64,000 nt of DNA, taken from Anaerolineaceae bacterium. Lineage in GTDB: Bacteria > Chloroflexota > Anaerolineae > Anaerolineales > Anaerolineaceae. Numbering within the stretch: position 1 is the stretch's first letter; each line of letters begins with the position of its first letter. The translations under genes and the position numbers were made by a program. The stretch spans positions 1 to 64,000 of the forward strand of contig JADLFQ010000042.1 in NCBI GenBank assembly GCA_020845515.1. Reading direction: 5' to 3'. This document shows, in pieces, positions 46,763 through 55,917 of the stretch. The notes beneath the pieces are model-generated. The model was not told the origin of the DNA, searched no databases, and saw only the letters and a list, made by a program, of their open reading frames with translations.

Positions 46763-48103
46763 ATGAAAACAATTTTTTCTACAGTCTTTAGGGCAAATCG
46801 CACCGCACGGTTCGCCATTCAAGGGACAATTGTGGCTCTGTTGGTGCTCTCGCTCATGCTGCCTATAGCCCGGCCAGTTCAAGCTGCCATTCCAACCTTC
46901 TCCATTGTCTCTGTAGTAACAGATAGTACAGTGACCATCCAGACCTATAATTTCCCTGCCGGGCAGGAATTCACCGTCCGGATGGGCGCATTCGGCACCC
47001 TGGCAATTGGCGGTGTGGTGGTGGGGACGGTTAATTCAGGCGCGGGCGGTTCTTTCAGTGCCACCTATGCCATTCCGGCTTCCCTGGCAGGCAGCGCCCA
47101 AATAGCCATCCGTATGGACAGCCCGGCAGGATATTATGCTTACAACTGGTTCTACAACAACACAGCCTCCGGCGGGACGGGCGGTCCGGTTTACACCGGC
47201 ATTCCAACCTTCAATATCGTCAGTGTAATGCAGGATGATAAAGTAACCATCAAGACCAACAACGTCCCTGCAGGGCTGAACTTTACAGTTCGCATGGGCG
47301 CCTATGGAACCCTGGCTCTGGGGGGTGTTGTTGTGGGAACCACAAATTCGGGCGGAGGCGGCTCATTTGAAGCAACGTACAGCATCCCAGATTCCCTGAA
47401 AGGCAGTTACCGTATCGCCATCCGCATGGACAGTACCGCCGGCCACTATGCGTACAACTGGTTTTACAACAATACCAGCAGCGGAACAGGCGGCCCGGCG
47501 TATAGCGGAGTCCCAACTTTTAGCATCCTCTCCGTCGTACAGGATAGTACGGTAACCATCAAGGCCAACAACTTCCCTGCAGGATTGGATTTTAAAGTGC
47601 GCATGGGCGCGTACGGCACCCTCGGTATCGGCGGCATCGAAGTTGCCACTACCAACTCAGGCGCAGGTGGCTCTTTTGAAGCAACCTACACCATTCCGGC
47701 TTCCCTGGCAGGCAGCTACCAGATTGCCATCCGCCTGGAAAGCAGCGCCGGTTATTACGCCTACAATTGGTTCTACAATAACACAACCTCCGGCGGAACA
47801 GGCGGTCCTGTGTATACGGGTATTCCCACTTTCAGCATCGTCAGCGTCGTGAACAACAGTCACGTGACCGTACAGACTTCCAACCTCCCCCCCAGCCAGA
47901 ATTTTACCGTGCGTATGGGCCCCTATGGCTCTTTGGGGATCGGCGGGATCGAGGTGGCCACCATCAATTCCGGCGCGGGCGGGTCACAAACGTTCACCTT
48001 CACCATCCCTGCAGCGCTTTATGGCAGTTCTCAGATTGCAATCCGCATGGACAGCCCGATAGGGTATTACGCTTTCAACTGGTTCTATAATACGACCACT
48101 TAA
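46763..48103 (+). CDS. secreted protein of four ~104-residue tandem repeats
   Basis: This encodes a 446-residue exported protein. A twin-Arg-free signal peptide (hydrophobic GTIVALLVLSLMLP, cleavage near VQAA) precedes four tandem repeats starting IPTFSIVSVV. Each contains FTVRMGAYGTL, GGV/IVxxTxNSGAGGSF, IPASLAGSxQIAIRMDSxAGYYAYNWFYNNT and a GGTGGPVYTG linker; the last lacks the linker. The repeats are probably small beta-sandwich domains, and the mature protein is made of nothing else. AGGAGG lies before the ATG at 46763; the ORF track start 42 codons upstream crosses the promoter. It is likely an abundant surface or extracellular protein, but no family is recognised. Confidence 0.8.
   Translation: MKTIFSTVFRANRTARFAIQGTIVALLVLSLMLPIARPVQAAIPTFSIVSVVTDSTVTIQTYNFPAGQEFTVRMGAFGTLAIGGVVVGTVNSGAGGSFSATYAIPASLAGSAQIAIRMDSPAGYYAYNWFYNNTASGGTGGPVYTGIPTFNIVSVMQDDKVTIKTNNVPAGLNFTVRMGAYGTLALGGVVVGTTNSGGGGSFEATYSIPDSLKGSYRIAIRMDSTAGHYAYNWFYNNTSSGTGGPAYSGVPTFSILSVVQDSTVTIKANNFPAGLDFKVRMGAYGTLGIGGIEVATTNSGAGGSFEATYTIPASLAGSYQIAIRLESSAGYYAYNWFYNNTTSGGTGGPVYTGIPTFSIVSVVNNSHVTVQTSNLPPSQNFTVRMGPYGSLGIGGIEVATINSGAGGSQTFTFTIPAALYGSSQIAIRMDSPIGYYAFNWFYNTTT
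46889..48103 (+). repeat. four in-frame tandem repeats of 309-312 bases
   Basis: Units lie at 46889-47200, 47201-47509, 47510-47821 and 47822-48103. Units 1 and 3 are 104 codons, unit 2 is 103, and unit 4 is shorter by the linker and the most divergent in sequence. Divergence between units argues against a very recent expansion. Confidence 0.88.
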
Positions 48104-48123
48104 TAAGCTCTTCATTCTCATCA

Positions 48124-48162
48124 AAAAAATCTCCGGTGGAATTAATTGCCGGAGATTTTTTC
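48124..48162. terminator. bidirectional-looking rho-independent terminator
   Basis: AAAAATCTCCGG pairs with CCGGAGATTTTTT around a 12-base loop, and a T-run follows on the plus strand; on the minus strand the A-run gives a matching T-run. It lies 20 bases after the repeat-protein gene and before the end of the convergent gene at 48228. Confidence 0.82.
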
Positions 48163-48227
48163 TCTTACGGTTGTAATCCGTCCTGCTTTGCCTGGCAGGC
48201 TGAACCTTCTATTTGCCCTCTACAGGG

Positions 48228-50780
48228 TTAGGGCAATACCGTGGTGTAGATCTCGTTGCCAAATGCCAGGATTCCTGTTCTCCCAGGCGCAATAGCAAAT
48301 GCACTCATTGGCCGCTTGGGGGTGATACTTCCATCCTCAAATTGAGGACGCAGCAAATATTGCAGGTTTAATTTGAGGCTGAAGAGATAAATGCTGGATT
48401 CCCCTTGTTCTACGATGTAAAGGGCCGGGTCAGGGGGTTCCGAAGCAAGTAATTTTATAAATTTGGCGTCCGGGAAGAGCACTACGTCCGAAGCGCGGTT
48501 GGGACGGGCATCACCAAAAGCCGCCGGGTCTTTGCAATCCACCGTCGAATAGGTGTAATTGCGCTGGGTACACCACCCAACCCGGCTGTTGGCGTAGAGA
48601 ATAAATAAGTCCTCATTGAAGGCAATATCCACCGTTTGATCCAGTGTCGAAGGGATATAGTTATCAAAGGCATTGTGCGCTTCGGTATCATAAATACCTC
48701 GTTCGCCGTCGAAGTAAACGATCTGTTTCAGCCCGGTATCAGCCACGTACAGGCTGTCTGCTTGGATATCGCGCGCGATAGCAGTAATATTACTCCAACC
48801 CTCCCTGTCAGTTTTGGGCAATTCCCGGGCAAACGGTTCATCACCTGGAACGCAATAAAGCAAATGTCCATGGGCATCCGCCGCCAGAATCGAAGCGTTG
48901 TATTTATTGGAAAATTCAAGCGCAACCACATCCACCACCGGGCCGATCTGTAAAGCCCCTACAACGCCGGGACCGCATTTGAAAGCCGCATCCACCTCAT
49001 ATCCTTGCGCCGTCATAAACATCCGCAAAATGCGTCCGTCGGTCTGGTTGAGCAAGTAAAGATCACCATTATCCGCCACGACAATATCCGTAATGTTGAC
49101 GTTGGCAGGGAAAGGCGTCAGCAGGGCTGGCAGGAGCAGCAGGCGCTGCACGCCTTCCAGCCGGTCAATAGACTGCTGCACCTGAGACCGCAGCGTGCGC
49201 GACTCATCCGTCTTTCCGTATCCTTCAGCCTTTTCCAGCCATGTCTCACTCTGTTTCCACAACGTTTCTTGTAAAGCCGGGTCGTTTTGTGCCATCGCCT
49301 GATTAGCGTACTTTTGAGCTTCTTGCAGGTAAAGGTAATGCGGTTCCTTCCATCCACTGCGGGAATAAATTGTCGTGGCAATCGCTACAATCACCAGTGG
49401 GACTGCAACTGCAATAAACAGCAAAGTAGAGGGCGGCAAACCTGCAGAGCGGCTTGCAGAGGAGGCAGGCATCAGGCGGCTGGTAAAGGTTTTTATGCGT
49501 GTCTGAATTTTCTCCAGCGTTGCTTTTCCCTGAAACCATCCGGACGCAATTTTCTTGCGAATCAGAATATCCGCGCCGGGTTGGCCGGAAGCTCTTGCCG
49601 CGGCGCGAGCTGGTATGCGGCCTGGTGTCGGTTCGCCGCCATACCGCTGCGGCCTGCTGCTTGTCTGCCCTGTTCGACTGGCTGATGGAGAAGATACACC
49701 CCCTGGTGCGGGTCTCCTTCGCGGCGCTGACTGACTGCCGCCAATATATATCCCTTCGCTGCCTGCTGCCGGTTCCGTGCTGGCATCGAACGGCGTGGCT
49801 TCTTTTACTACAGGAGGATGTGGGGGGACAAAGGATACCGATCCAACCGTTTCCACTGGTTCGGTATCCGGTTGTGTCTGTGCCAGAGATTCGTCCCTCT
49901 CCAGGCGATCGGGAGGTGCCGCTGAAAATGGCGTTTCTGCAAGTACTGAAGCTGCGGCGCCCTCTGTGCCCATTGCGGGGTCAAAGGGGGGCGGAGAGGG
50001 TGGCTGCATTTCCAGCTCATCGGGTAAGGCGGCCGGTTCCGGCGTCTTCTCCGGCTCAATTGTCTGCGGAGCAACCGGTACGAGGCGCGGCTTAAGGCGA
50101 TGGATAGCACCTTTCCCGGCCTGAAACTGTACCACCACCGCTTGCAGGTTCTCTCCGCTCTGGCTCAACAGCCGCCTGCGAAGTTGTTCAAAGGTGAGTT
50201 GTGGACTGCCTGTCAAAGTGGCCGCGTTCCAATTCTCCGGAGGCGCAGGCGAGAGCAGCAAAAGATCTTTGGCATGTAGAGCTGCCTGCGAAAACTGCAC
50301 ACTGACATTCCGGCCTACACCCAAAGCACGGCTGCCTGGAGCACTGTCTGGCTTAAAAAAGGTTACCTCATCAGCACTTAATAAAATTACGTGCGTCTGC
50401 CCGGCCTGTGCCAGATACAGGTTCTCCCGGCGGATGACGGCCAGATTAAGTGCGGCTGTAAGTGGGGCGCCCTGCGAGGCTTTTTGTAAATTATCCTTTA
50501 ACAGCAGGTTATTAAGTTCCTCTATCGCGGACCGTAGCCCGGCCGTAACCGAACCGCGTGCAGAAAAATAGGTCTCTGCACATTTTTTTAACAGAGCTTC
50601 GATCTGTTCATCCGCCGGAAGCACGCCGCTTCCCAGGCTGAAATACGCCAACAGCAGATCCGCCGCCCTGCTGCGCTCACATCCTCTGGATGCAGCCGCA
50701 GCCCACAAACCCGGCAGGCTGCTTTGTTCTTGCCCGCTGCTAATATTGAACGTCAACAGATAGAGATCGAAAATTCCCAA
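48228..50780 (-). CDS. membrane-anchored protein with PP2C-like N-terminus and C-terminal beta-propeller
   Basis: This is an 850-residue protein. Residues ~1-225 recall PPM/PP2C phosphatases (APLTAALNLAVIRRENLYLAQAGQTHVILL resembles the TAxxAxIxxxxLxxAxxGDSRxxLL core), but Gln-Thr stands where the GDSR aspartate should be and no N-terminal DG motif is seen, so it is probably catalytically inactive. A ~200-residue Pro/Ala/Ser-rich region follows, then one membrane helix (~447-472), a helical coiled segment, and from ~555 a beta-propeller-like NHL/YncE-type domain (ITDIVVADNGDLYLLNQTDGRILRMF) outside the membrane. The TTG start has GAGGGA upstream. It is probably a signalling or scaffold protein; homologues are frequent in Chloroflexota. 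Confidence 0.68.
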   Translation of the reverse strand: MGIFDLYLLTFNISSGQEQSSLPGLWAAAASRGCERSRAADLLLAYFSLGSGVLPADEQIEALLKKCAETYFSARGSVTAGLRSAIEELNNLLLKDNLQKASQGAPLTAALNLAVIRRENLYLAQAGQTHVILLSADEVTFFKPDSAPGSRALGVGRNVSVQFSQAALHAKDLLLLSPAPPENWNAATLTGSPQLTFEQLRRRLLSQSGENLQAVVVQFQAGKGAIHRLKPRLVPVAPQTIEPEKTPEPAALPDELEMQPPSPPPFDPAMGTEGAAASVLAETPFSAAPPDRLERDESLAQTQPDTEPVETVGSVSFVPPHPPVVKEATPFDASTEPAAGSEGIYIGGSQSAPRRRPAPGGVSSPSASRTGQTSSRPQRYGGEPTPGRIPARAAARASGQPGADILIRKKIASGWFQGKATLEKIQTRIKTFTSRLMPASSASRSAGLPPSTLLFIAVAVPLVIVAIATTIYSRSGWKEPHYLYLQEAQKYANQAMAQNDPALQETLWKQSETWLEKAEGYGKTDESRTLRSQVQQSIDRLEGVQRLLLLPALLTPFPANVNITDIVVADNGDLYLLNQTDGRILRMFMTAQGYEVDAAFKCGPGVVGALQIGPVVDVVALEFSNKYNASILAADAHGHLLYCVPGDEPFARELPKTDREGWSNITAIARDIQADSLYVADTGLKQIVYFDGERGIYDTEAHNAFDNYIPSTLDQTVDIAFNEDLFILYANSRVGWCTQRNYTYSTVDCKDPAAFGDARPNRASDVVLFPDAKFIKLLASEPPDPALYIVEQGESSIYLFSLKLNLQYLLRPQFEDGSITPKRPMSAFAIAPGRTGILAFGNEIYTTVLP

Positions 50781-50795
50781 GCTTAAATCCCTCAG

Positions 50796-50814
50796 GGATG
50801 ATTATACATCATCC
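50796..50814 (-). promoter_or_regulatory. palindrome overlapping the -10 box of the propeller-protein gene
   Basis: GGATGAT-TATAC-ATCATCC is a perfect 7-base inverted repeat. On the minus strand it contains TATAAT (50806-50801), ~21 bases before the TTG start, so a bound protein would cover the -10 box. No -35 stands out. Confidence 0.5.
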
Positions 50815-51168
50815 TGCTTGAACGCCCGACATGATGGGAAACATTCCAGGTTTGGAAAAGAAAAATACAAGGTTTTCCCCCGCCAATCTCCCGCATCCAA
50901 ACCCTCTCACCCCTGCTCGAGTTGATCACCACCATGACAGTCATTCGCCCCGGGTCTTTTCATCGCCGGACAGTCCAGCGTGGCATTGACCGCATTCAGC
51001 TTGGTTGGTAATATTGCAAAGCGAAAGTGATGTATCGGATTTGCAAAAATTGATACACTTATCCTGATTGTTGTTTATAGTAACAGCATATTTTTATTGC
51101 GTTCTCGAGGTCTGGACTTATAAAACCGGCAATAAAGGTCGGCGCATACCTGCTGCAAAGAGGTTTCC
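50815..51168. other. intergenic region of ~350 bases between divergent genes
   Basis: No gene is supported here. An imperfect inverted repeat AAGTG-AT-GTATC / GATACACTT spans 51025-51060, and TTGATA at 51050 followed by TATAGT with a long spacer may be a weak promoter for the rightward transporter gene. The small ORF at 51068 is a shadow of the transporter's start in another frame. Confidence 0.35.
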
Positions 51169-52059
51169 TTGTCTAAAAAAGATTGGATCCAATTTTCTGC
51201 CATTTCTCTCTTATGGGGTTCTCAATACTTGTGGGTTAAAATTGTCCTGCAGGAAACCGGCTCCATTACCATGACCGCAATCCGCCTGCTTGCCGCGACA
51301 GTCGGAATTATCATCTACCACCGCTTCACCCGGCCAAAATATCCATCAAAAATCCCCTGGGGCGCTTTTCTTTTCCTCGGCCTTTTTAACCTCTCGGTTC
51401 CACTCGCACTGGTTGCTTTGAGCGAGGTATATATCACCTCCGGCATGGCCTCCGTCCTTAACAGCACCTCCCCTTTGTTTACAATGATGTTTGGCTGGTT
51501 CTTATTGGACGATGAGCCCTTTTCCCTTGTCCGGCTGGTGGGGTTATCCATCGGTTTCGGCGGCGTCATCCTTCTGCTTTCAGAGAAATTAAACACTGGC
51601 GGCAACGGTTTTTTGCTTGGCGCAGGTGCGATGTTGCTCGCCGCGATCAGCTACGCCATCGCCGCGGTCTTCGCCCGGCGACACACCACCCACCTCCATT
51701 ACAGCGTACAAGCCTTGGGGCAGGTGATGGTGGGCGCGGCCGTGGCTTTGCCTGCAGCGATCATCATTGAAGCGCCATTCACCTTGCCACGCCAGCCCGC
51801 CACCTGGACCGGCATTCTGGTGTTAGGCTTACTGTTGACCACAATAGGCTCAAACCTGTTCTTCTCATTGCTCAATTCGATCGGCCCTACCCGTACCTTG
51901 ATGATCTCCTATCTCTATCCACTCGTTGGCATCGTCCTCGGAATTCTCTTCCTCAATGAAGAGATTTCCTTGCAGCTTCTGACAGGTGGTGCATTGATTA
52001 TCGGCGGCATTATCCTGGCAAACAGCCGCCTGCAATTTCCTCTCCGCGTTCAAAAGTAA
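51169..52059 (+). CDS. EamA/DMT-superfamily transporter
   Basis: This is a 296-residue inner-membrane protein of ten helices made of two EamA repeats (~10-135 and ~150-285): WIQFSAISLLWGSQYLWVKIVL, then the second repeat starting FLLGAGAMLLAAISYAIAAVFAR. Such proteins export amino acids, nucleosides or other metabolites; the substrate is not predictable. The TTG start is supported by AAAGAGG nearby. It ends 2 bases before era. Confidence 0.83.
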   Translation: MSKKDWIQFSAISLLWGSQYLWVKIVLQETGSITMTAIRLLAATVGIIIYHRFTRPKYPSKIPWGAFLFLGLFNLSVPLALVALSEVYITSGMASVLNSTSPLFTMMFGWFLLDDEPFSLVRLVGLSIGFGGVILLLSEKLNTGGNGFLLGAGAMLLAAISYAIAAVFARRHTTHLHYSVQALGQVMVGAAVALPAAIIIEAPFTLPRQPATWTGILVLGLLLTTIGSNLFFSLLNSIGPTRTLMISYLYPLVGIVLGILFLNEEISLQLLTGGALIIGGIILANSRLQFPLRVQK

Positions 52060-52061
52060 AC

Positions 52062-52982
52062 ATGAAAGCATCTCCTCCCTTTCGCACCGGATATGCCGCC
52101 GTAGTTGGCAAACCAAATGTGGGTAAATCCACGCTGGTCAACGCCCTGCTTGGGCAAAAAATCGCCGCAGTATCTCCCCGACCACAAACCACCCGCCGGC
52201 GGCAGCTTGGCATTCTCACATTGCCAAATGCACAAATCATCTTTGTGGATACCCCAGGTATCCATGAGCCGGTGCACAAACTCGGCGAGTTTATGAACAG
52301 CGAGACAGCAGCCACGCTCGAAGACGCCGATATAATTGTTTGGGTGGTGGATGTCAGCAGCTCTCCTACCGCAGAAGATGAACTCGCGGCTGGCAAGCTG
52401 ACCGCGATTGAACATCTCCCGCCTGTTATCCTGGCTTTGAACAAAGCAGACCTCACAGGCAAAGAAGCGCTTGTCCAAAACGGGAAGAAATATCAGGCGC
52501 TCGACCCGGGCGTGGGAACAATCTTGCCGCTGAGCGCGGTTTCCGGCTTCAATCAGGAAAAACTGCTTGCCATGTTAATAGAAAGCATGCCCGAAGGCGC
52601 CCCTTTCTTCGATGAAGATCAGGTGACCGACTTTTACGAGCGCGAGATTGCCGCCGACCTGATCCGTGAAGCAGCTCTGCACCACTTGCGCGATGAAATT
52701 CCGCACGCTGTGGCCGTCCGGATAGATGAATTTAAAGAAAGAGACAAGGAAAACGCCTACATCGCCGCCACGCTGATGGTGGACAAAGAGTCCCACAAGG
52801 GAATTATCATTGGCAAAGGCGGTGCAATGCTGAAGAAAATTGGCACAACCGCCCGCCTGGAGATTGAGAGAATGAGCGGGCGCAAAGTTTTTCTGGAATT
52901 ACGCGTAAAGGTCAACAAAAACTGGCGCAACGACGCCAACGCGCTCAAATGGTTGGGCTATAACCAGAACAACGGATTCTAA
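52062..52982 (+). CDS. era: GTPase Era
   Basis: This is a 306-residue GTPase needed for 16S rRNA maturation and 30S assembly. The G domain has GKPNVGKSTLVNALLGQ (G1), QTTRRRQLG (G2), DTPGIHEP (G3) and NKADL (G4); the C-terminal KH domain holds IIIGKGGAMLKKIGTTARLEIE, the RNA-binding loop. Length and order are those of Era. ATG at 52062 follows the transporter stop by 2 bases, so translation may be coupled. It converges with a minus-strand gene 15 bases away. Confidence 0.94.
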   Translation: MKASPPFRTGYAAVVGKPNVGKSTLVNALLGQKIAAVSPRPQTTRRRQLGILTLPNAQIIFVDTPGIHEPVHKLGEFMNSETAATLEDADIIVWVVDVSSSPTAEDELAAGKLTAIEHLPPVILALNKADLTGKEALVQNGKKYQALDPGVGTILPLSAVSGFNQEKLLAMLIESMPEGAPFFDEDQVTDFYEREIAADLIREAALHHLRDEIPHAVAVRIDEFKERDKENAYIAATLMVDKESHKGIIIGKGGAMLKKIGTTARLEIERMSGRKVFLELRVKVNKNWRNDANALKWLGYNQNNGF

Positions 52983-52997
52983 GTCTAACTACCAGGG

Positions 52998-53957
52998 TTA
53001 CTTATTTCGAAGTGCAGCACCACAAGCCCGGCAATATTGATCTCCTCCGCCGGCGCGCTTCCCACACTGTGAGCAGTACACTTCCCCACTTTCATCTCGT
53101 CCCGAACCTGTGACGACGGCTTCTTTTTGGCGGCGGGTTGGGCGGTTTTTCCTGTTCGGCGGAGTATCCTGTCCGGATTGCCAGTACCAAAACGCACCTC
53201 CAGCGATAAGCAATATGCCCAGCGCTCCCAGAAACCACGGCACCAACCCAGTGATCGTTGTGCGCCCTGCCGTTTGTGGAGTAATCGGCTGGCTGGGCTG
53301 CACCGGTTGAGACTGAAAGCTAAGCAGGTCATCCGGTTTCTCATAAGCTGCTGAGACAATTACCTTATCGCCTGCGGGAATTTCCCCAATAAGCGCATCA
53401 AAATACAATAAACCATCCCCGCCGGGGCGACCTGAACCCATGCCAGACGTTCGGGAATCCTCACCGCTGGCGAACACCTGTTGGATTTGAACGTCCATTG
53501 CCGATGCATTCACTGGTTGCTGCAACTGGATCTTCATCGAGTGCACCAGGTAATCCCCCGGCCAGGTATAGCTAAAAGAGCGCCGCCCCCCCTGAAGCGC
53601 CAGATCCGAATCGTAATACTCGATGCGTACTTCAGGTGATGGCGTTGTAAAGGTGATCCACAGCCAATCGCCGGCAATACGGGTGTCATACGTCATATTC
53701 GTCAAACCGCCGTCTGTGCCGCGCATCGCCACCGCATACGGCTCACCTGCTGCACTCGGGATGCGAAATTGAAAATTGGCCGGCAGCGAGAGTGTCGAAG
53801 AAAACTTCAGGTCGTACATCACCAGCACGTTCGGTTGATCATACTCCGGCCACAAGCTGACCTGCACACTATCCATCTCCACCGGTTGCTGTGCTTGCGC
53901 GGCCGTCGGGAAGAATAGAAAAAAACCAAGCATGAAAATCAAAATCATCTTATTCAT
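52998..53957 (-). CDS. exported membrane protein with C-terminal zinc ribbon
   Basis: This is a 319-residue protein. A signal peptide (ILIFMLGFFLFFPTAAQAQ) is followed by a ~200-residue beta-rich extracellular domain, one membrane helix (VPWFLGALGILLIAGGAFWYW, ~235-255), and a basic cytoplasmic tail ending in a zinc ribbon CSQCG...CRACGAAL. The layout suggests a cell-envelope protein with a cytoplasmic metal-binding tail. No function is recognised. The ribosome binding site is weak (AAAGCAGCGAAAA). A ~265-base AT-rich region separates it from the divergent hrcA operon. Confidence 0.7.
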   Translation of the reverse strand: MNKMILIFMLGFFLFFPTAAQAQQPVEMDSVQVSLWPEYDQPNVLVMYDLKFSSTLSLPANFQFRIPSAAGEPYAVAMRGTDGGLTNMTYDTRIAGDWLWITFTTPSPEVRIEYYDSDLALQGGRRSFSYTWPGDYLVHSMKIQLQQPVNASAMDVQIQQVFASGEDSRTSGMGSGRPGGDGLLYFDALIGEIPAGDKVIVSAAYEKPDDLLSFQSQPVQPSQPITPQTAGRTTITGLVPWFLGALGILLIAGGAFWYWQSGQDTPPNRKNRPTRRQKEAVVTGSGRDESGEVYCSQCGKRAGGGDQYCRACGAALRNK

Positions 53958-54180
53958 TTTTCGCTGCTTTAGAAGACAAAATTACCCACGTAGCCAGGGG
54001 CGTACATCGCTTATATTACCATAAATAAGTTCTGGATAGCTTGTATTGTTTTTGAACTTAATCAGTTGGCAAAATTAAAAAATTAAGGATTAGACTACCC
54101 TTCCCTCACTCATTTCTCTTCTCACTTCAAATCCCGATTTTCTAAAATATTAGATATTTATCAGAACTGTATCACACAGC

Positions 54181-54209
54181 TTGACGGCTTATTCCTGACA
54201 TGTTATCAT
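54181..54209 (+). promoter_or_regulatory. sigma-70 promoter of the hrcA heat-shock operon
   Basis: TTGACG (54181-54186) and TATCAT (54204-54209) are 17 bases apart. The predicted start site lies just before the CIRCE element, so a bound HrcA would block transcription. Confidence 0.78.
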
Positions 54210-54222
54210 AATTCACAATGTT

Positions 54223-54249
54223 TTAGCACTCAAACAAAGAGAGTGCTAA
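54223..54249 (+). promoter_or_regulatory. CIRCE operator
   Basis: TTAGCACTC-N9-GAGTGCTAA is an exact match to the CIRCE consensus that HrcA binds. It lies 14 bases before the hrcA ATG and overlaps the GTG start used in the ORF track, which excludes that start. Confidence 0.97.
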
Positions 54250-54263
54250 AACGAAGTAGAGAA

Positions 54264-55298
54264 ATGAGTGAACTGACCGACCGCCAAAAATTCATCTTGA
54301 CCTTGGTTGTGCACGAGCACATCCGTTCTGCCGCGCCGGTTGGTTCAGATCTCCTGGTCAAAAATTACCAACTGGATATCAGCTCCGCTACCGTGCGCAA
54401 TGAAATGTCCGCCCTGACAGAACTGGGCTATTTGCGCCAACCGCACACTTCGGCCGGACGTGTACCCACCGAGGAGGGTTACCGCTATTTCGTCAGCCAT
54501 CTGATGCGGGATACCGAGCTTCCGGAGACCACCCGGCGGATGATCAGTCACCAGTTCCATCAAACCCGTAACGACGCCGATGAGTGGATGCGCCTGGCTG
54601 CATCCGTCTTGGCGCGCCAGTCAAGCGTCGCCTCGCTGGTAACCGCCCCGCATCCGGACAAAGCTCGGCTTAAACATCTGGAATTGATCTCTACACGCGG
54701 GCGGCAGGCTCTGATGATCACCGTGACCATTGGTGGGGAGATTCACCAACGTATTGTCACGGTCAACGACCCCGTGACACAGGAGATGCTTACCATCACC
54801 TCCCAGCGCCTCACCGGCCTCTTCAGCGGCAAGGGTGCAGATGAAATACAGGCCTGGCAGGCACAGCTTCAGGGTTTGGACGCGGAAATCGCCGCCTGGC
54901 TGGTAGACGAAATGATCGAAGCCGATGCGCTTGGCTCCGGAGATATTTACCTTGATGGACTGAAAAATGTGCTGGCTGAGCCGGAGTTTTCCGGCTCGGA
55001 AGAAGCCCGCCGCGCTTTGCGTCTGCTGGAAGAACGTCCCTTGCTTTACGACCTGCTTTCCAACACCAAGGTTAGCAATGGGATTGGCGGTGTGCAAGTC
55101 TTGATCGGCGGTGAAGGCGCCTGGGATGAATTCCGGCAGTGGTCAATGGTCTTGGCGCCTTATGGTCAACCCGGGTTGGCAACTGGAACCTTGGGCGTAA
55201 TGGGCCCAATACGCATGCCCTACGGGCGGGCAATTTCAGCCGTGCGCTTTTTGGCCGGCATCCTCAGCGAGATGGTTACTGAATCGTTGGAAGAATAA
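54264..55298 (+). CDS. hrcA: heat-inducible transcription repressor HrcA
   Basis: This is a 344-residue repressor that binds CIRCE and is released under heat stress. The N-terminal winged helix (LTDRQKFILTLVVHEHIRSAAPVGSDLLVKNYQLDISSATVRNEMSALTELGYL) and the segment QPHTSAGRVPTEEGYRYFV are family signatures; the GAF-like middle and C-terminal parts follow. It heads hrcA-grpE-dnaK-dnaJ-prmA and represses its own operon through the CIRCE just upstream. ATG 54264 is chosen because it lies after the operator. Confidence 0.94.
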   Translation: MSELTDRQKFILTLVVHEHIRSAAPVGSDLLVKNYQLDISSATVRNEMSALTELGYLRQPHTSAGRVPTEEGYRYFVSHLMRDTELPETTRRMISHQFHQTRNDADEWMRLAASVLARQSSVASLVTAPHPDKARLKHLELISTRGRQALMITVTIGGEIHQRIVTVNDPVTQEMLTITSQRLTGLFSGKGADEIQAWQAQLQGLDAEIAAWLVDEMIEADALGSGDIYLDGLKNVLAEPEFSGSEEARRALRLLEERPLLYDLLSNTKVSNGIGGVQVLIGGEGAWDEFRQWSMVLAPYGQPGLATGTLGVMGPIRMPYGRAISAVRFLAGILSEMVTESLEE

Positions 55299-55320
55299 GC
55301 TATTTGGAGAGTACGAAGAT

Positions 55321-55905
55321 ATGGAAAAAGGCAGAAAACGAGCAGAACAGAAAGGGCAACCCTTGCAAGCGGAAAGCGCCGAAATCACTGCCGAAGGCAA
55401 ACAGGCCACTGGATCGGAATTAGAATCCGCCTGCCGCGAGGAACTGGGACAAATGCAAAAAGAATTAGAGCAAGCACAGCAGCAGTCGAGTGAATATTTT
55501 GAAGGCTGGCAGCGAGAACGGGCGGATTTCTCAAATTACAAGAAGCGTGTTGAGCGCGATCGGGTCGCGCTTTCTCACACGATCAGCGCAAATATTATCA
55601 AGAAATATCTTGTCATCCTGGATGACATGGAGCGGGCATTGAAACACCGCCCCCCCAACAATGAAGACGCACTGTGGGTGGAAGGGGTCGAACTAATTTA
55701 TAAAAAACTACAAAATATTCTCGAACAAGAAGGCGTCGAACGTATTCCCGCGGAAACAGAGGAATTTGACCCCAACCGGCATGAAGCTATTTCATATGAA
55801 GAAAGTCCCGATCACGAAAGCAATCAAGTTATCGAGGTCATGGAGCAAGGATACATGCACGGCGACCGGGTGCTTCGCCCGGCGCGCGTGCGAGTCGCAC
55901 GTTAG
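55321..55905 (+). CDS. grpE: nucleotide exchange factor GrpE
   Basis: This is a 194-residue co-chaperone that releases ADP from DnaK. A charged, helical N-terminal half (coiled coil of the dimer, QMQKELEQAQQQSSEYFEGWQRERADFSNYKKRVERDR) is followed by DDMERALKH and a small beta domain with GVERIP and FDPNRHEAIS. It sits 22 bases after hrcA and 12 before dnaK, in the CIRCE-controlled operon. Confidence 0.93.
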   Translation: MEKGRKRAEQKGQPLQAESAEITAEGKQATGSELESACREELGQMQKELEQAQQQSSEYFEGWQRERADFSNYKKRVERDRVALSHTISANIIKKYLVILDDMERALKHRPPNNEDALWVEGVELIYKKLQNILEQEGVERIPAETEEFDPNRHEAISYEESPDHESNQVIEVMEQGYMHGDRVLRPARVRVAR

Positions 55906-55917
55906 GAGAGGATTTAA

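Noticed and set aside
46889-48103. Tandem repeats as a CRISPR-like or satellite array
   Set aside because: The units are ~310 bases, keep the reading frame and vary mostly at synonymous or conservative positions, so they are protein domain repeats.
49499-50095. 198-residue plus-strand ORF
   Set aside because: It is antisense to the low-complexity region of the propeller protein.
51025-51060. Imperfect inverted repeat before the EamA transporter as an operator
   Set aside because: Two extra bases in one arm and no well-placed promoter; too weak to call.
54243-54263. GTG start for hrcA seven codons upstream
   Set aside because: It lies within the CIRCE operator, so translation from it is unlikely.
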